Assembly (NCBI GenBank): GCA_024529925.1
Contig: JAFEUB010001020.1
Location: 1,008,501-1,072,500, forward strand
Reading direction: 5' to 3'
DNA length: 64,000 nucleotides
DNA from: Ophthalmolycus amberensis
Lineage: Eukaryota > Chordata > Actinopteri > Perciformes > Zoarcidae
The first letter of the stretch is position 1, and the number at the start of each line of letters is the position of its first letter. The notes under the pieces were generated by a model, which did no database searches, was not told the origin of the DNA, and was given only the letters and a program-made list of their open reading frames with translations. Both the position numbers and the translations under genes were made by a program. Below, one piece after another: positions 61,386-64,000 of the stretch.

Positions 61386-62539
61386 CCATAGGACGCACAA
61401 GGCATCCCCATTATGAGACGCTTGGAGCAGTGGACGTGGTATTAAGGGCGAGTCCGCTCAGACTCAGAGGAAGGAATGGTGGACGGGTGAAACAAACACA
61501 GATCTTTCACCCGTGAGACCGGCATTCAATGTTATTTTTCCTGACGATGTCATGTCAGGGACGTTATGTCATCGAGTCACATGATGTTACGCACGTAGCT
61601 AAAGTTCTGATCTTTTGTTATAACTCAAACTACGTAGTTTTGTTGCCTAAACCTAGACGGCAACCTTTTCACAACGTTAACCACGTGTGAACCCCGGCGT
61701 TATTATCGTATACTCTGACCCCCGGCAAAATATGATGAGAAAGGGATGAGATGATGTTGTGTAAAGAAATCAGCCAAAAAGAACCAGGAAGAACTTTTTA
61801 ATTTGAAAATACTTTCTTTGGAATATTCCTTTTAAGGTTAATACTACAAATATAGGCATTTATTGCAAAATATCACTTTCATGAAATAATCACTATATCA
61901 CCTAAGAAACATTGACAGCTACACACAAAAAGATGGAAGAGAAAGTGCTGCTGCAGCATGTCACATCTGGTAATGCCCTGGTGTTGCAGTTTAACAGCGG
62001 GGGTGATAACAGGGGTGACTGTGGTGAAGGGGAGAGCAGGCAGCACTTTATCGAGGGCTGAGGGGGAACAGCGGCGGAGATACAGAGGTGGTGGTGAGAT
62101 GTGGAGGAGAGAGGAAGCAGGAGGAGTAGATGTACTGGAGGAGCATGACGGCAGGAGGAGGACGAGGAGGAGGTGGTGGTGGTGGGGGGGGGGGGGGGGA
62201 GTGTGTCGAGATAAGAGCGGTGATGGTGGTACGGTGGGGAGCAGGAGAACAGTTTATCCGAGCCGCTGAATGTCCTCCATTGTTGAGGTCCCGGCTTGCC
62301 GGCCTCCACGCAGATGTGCTTCAGAGGACAGACGGGGGGGGGGTAGGGGGAGGAATTTGACAATCTGAAATGCTATCTCTCCATCTTCACCCGCAGCTGC
62401 TACCAACCGACAGCCGCCCTCCTCCTCCTCCTCCTCCTCTTCATCCTCCTCTTCATCCTACTACTCCCTTCACTCTCTCGCAGTCTGGGAAGCCAATTGA
62501 AGTGTCACTCAATTGACAGAGAGAGAACAAAATAAGAAC
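61386..62539. other. Unassigned DNA with strand-biased purine and pyrimidine stretches
   Basis: A G-rich region (62000-62200) with GGAGGA units ends in a 16-G run, and a CCT-rich stretch follows at 62416-62460. The 153-codon antisense frame over it is low-complexity S/P-rich translation and is not a gene. Confidence 0.55.
62184..62199. repeat. Poly(G) tract, 16 bp
   Basis: Sixteen consecutive G residues after GGT repeats. Confidence 0.9.
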
Positions 62540-62759
62540 TAGAAAAAGCATTTCCTGCTGAAAATGCGTTGGAATGCTGAAAACTGAAATTAATTGCAAA
62601 AACATTGCTGAAAATAGATATCCAATTCAAAAACAAATTGCAAAAAGCTTAATAATTCAAAGAGTTTAAAGATTACAAATATGAAAAGTCATATCACACC
62701 TCTCCTGAAAGAGCTGAACATTTTGATATTTGAACAGTTTCTGTGGCTTAAAAAAATTC

Positions 62760-63320
62760 ATCAGTGGTGATATTTGTAGTAGTATAAGTTGTAGTATAAG
62801 TATTATTAGTAGAAGTATTAGTAGCATTAGAATAAGTACTAGTAGTAGTAGTAGTGATATTTGTAGTAGTAGTAGAAGTTGTAGTTGTAGTAGAAGTATT
62901 ATTGGTAGTAGAAGTATTAGTAATTAGAAGAAGTAGTAGAAGACGTAGTATCAGTAGTCATAGTAATAGCTGTAGTATTGGTCATAGTATTTAATATCAC
63001 AGTAGTAGTAGTAGTAGTAATGGCAGTAGAAGATGTAGCAGTAGTAGTAGTACTAGTAGCAGTCGTACTAATAGCTGTAGTAGTATTACTACTTTTAGTA
63101 GCATGAATAGCAGTAGTAGTAGTAGCAGTTGTCGTATAAGTAATAGTAGTAGTGGTAGTAATAGCAGTAGTGGTAGTAATAATATTGATGTAGCAGTAAT
63201 AGCAGTAGCAGTAGTAGTAATAGTAGCAACAGCAAAAGTTATAGTGGAAGTAGTAGTAGCAGTAGTAGTAATACTATATTAGCAGCAGCAGTAGTAGTTG
63301 TCGCAGTATTAGTAAGAGCA
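62760..63320. repeat. Irregular AGT trinucleotide array (copy B)
   Basis: About 560 bp of AGT/TAG-type units with the same idiosyncratic interruptions as copy A, for example 'tttagtagcatgaatagcag' near 63090. It is longer than copy A by roughly 140 bp. Confidence 0.9.
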
Positions 63321-63619
63321 TTCATTTTTTTAACAAAAAAGCCTAATTTTGAGCTTGTTTAAATACAGTTAATCCATGGGGCTTTTATTTTGAAAGGGTG
63401 GTGCTGGGTGGGGGGGAGAGGGGGAGAGGAGACATAATCATAATGTCTGACACACAAACAGAGGTTATTAAATGCCTGGCTTCATCACAAGCATTTCAAT
63501 TAGAATTCACTCTTTGGGGCTTTTATTTTGAAATGGGGTGTGTGTGTCTGTGTGGGGGGGGGGGTCCTCTAAAAGTCTCTAAGACCTGAATGACTGTATG
63601 AGAGAGAGACGCAGACAGG

Positions 63620-63644
<25 letters not shown>

Positions 63645-63650
<6 letters not shown>

Positions 63651-63770
63651 GAATTAGTGAGAGAGAGAAGAAAGAATTAGTGAGAGAGAGAGGAAAGAAT
63701 TAGTGAGAGAGAGAGAGAGAGGGGAAATAATTAGTGAGAGAGAGAAGAAAGAATTAGTGAGAGAGAGAGA
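63645..63770. repeat. GA-rich minisatellite, about 23-bp unit
   Basis: Around five units of the form GAAAGAATTAGTGAGAGAGAGA differing in GA length. The corresponding tract in copy A (18294-18372) has two or three degraded units. Confidence 0.85.
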
Positions 63771-64000
63771 GAGAGAGAGAGAGGCTCTGATATCTCTGGC
63801 AAACTTTCTCATTTGGAGATTGTACTATGTTTTATCTTTTACAGCTTACATGACTATTGTCCTGCTCTGCCATGTCTTTCCTCGTCTCTCCCTCTTGTGT
63901 CGCAGTGTGTGTAAATATCACTAGAATCAGGAAACTTATCAGAATCCTCATATCTGATTGGCCGAGCTGCAACACGTAACAGCTGCAACAAATCATGTGT

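Larger units (their letters stand above)
62540..63899 (+). mobile_element. ACT-array complex element, copy B
   Basis: Reverse-complement partner of 18191-19072. In order: the ~230-bp unique block (62540-62770), the AGT-oriented array, an extra segment absent from copy A (about 63320-63490), a 'tttggggcttttattttgaa' block, a GA minisatellite, and a ~100-bp unique block (63785-63899) that is nearly identical to copy A. The word 'ggggcttttattttgaaa' occurs twice (about 63378 and 63517), suggesting an internal duplication. No transposase or reverse transcriptase is encoded. Confidence 0.8.

Noticed and set aside
61902..62363. 153-codon minus-strand frame rich in S and P
   Set aside because: Low-complexity translation of GGA/GGT-rich DNA and a 16-G run.

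Overview
This 64 kb window looks like nuclear DNA of a teleost fish, most plausibly from an intergenic desert or a very long intron. The evidence is long AC/GT, GA/CT and homopolymer tracts, a decayed L2 (LINE-2) retrotransposon ending in TTGCC repeats, short hAT elements with 8-bp target duplications, a piggyBac relative in TTAA, a tRNA-type SINE and several dispersed families I associate with spiny-rayed fish. The species assignment rests on repeat style only. No host protein-coding exon, tRNA gene, rRNA or CRISPR array could be supported. Every recognisable coding stretch belongs to a mobile element, and long open frames elsewhere come from simple repeats.

Layout. 1-8.1 kb: unassigned DNA with one decayed AAGTAC-rich repeat. 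8.1-10.1 kb: a hAT fragment, a copy of a dispersed family (family R) and a 1.33 kb internally deleted piggyBac element bounded by TTAA. 10.1-17 kb: mostly unassigned, with two decayed repeats and three short perfect hairpins. 17.0-19.1 kb: a 1.15 kb array of an 11-bp unit that switches orientation at about 17365, forming a giant imperfect palindrome. It abuts copy A of a complex element carrying an irregular ACT trinucleotide array. 20.2-21.2 kb: clustered short inverted-repeat elements. 22.5-27.9 kb: simple repeats, a second family R copy and candidate regulatory DNA. 27.9-31 kb: dead L2, an antisense AAGTAC repeat, a hAT element with perfect 8-bp duplications and a SINE. 31-45.9 kb: mostly unassigned, with three more inverted-repeat elements, one of them with perfect 8-bp duplications (43.4 kb). 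45.9-57.5 kb: microsatellite-rich DNA, a 17-bp GC-rich triplication and an antisense family R copy. 57.5-61.4 kb: a fuller hAT copy related to the 8.2 kb fragment, a TAAT-rich candidate regulatory block and a fourth family R copy. 62.5-63.9 kb: copy B of the ACT element, in opposite orientation to copy A.

The most notable signals are the orientation-switching 11-bp array; the pair of inverted, irregular-but-matching ACT elements about 44 kb apart; and the piggyBac remnant, whose C-terminal zinc-binding tail is separated from the transposase core by a probable 93-bp intron. There is no operon-like or pathway-like gene set here, and I see no convincing new multi-gene system.
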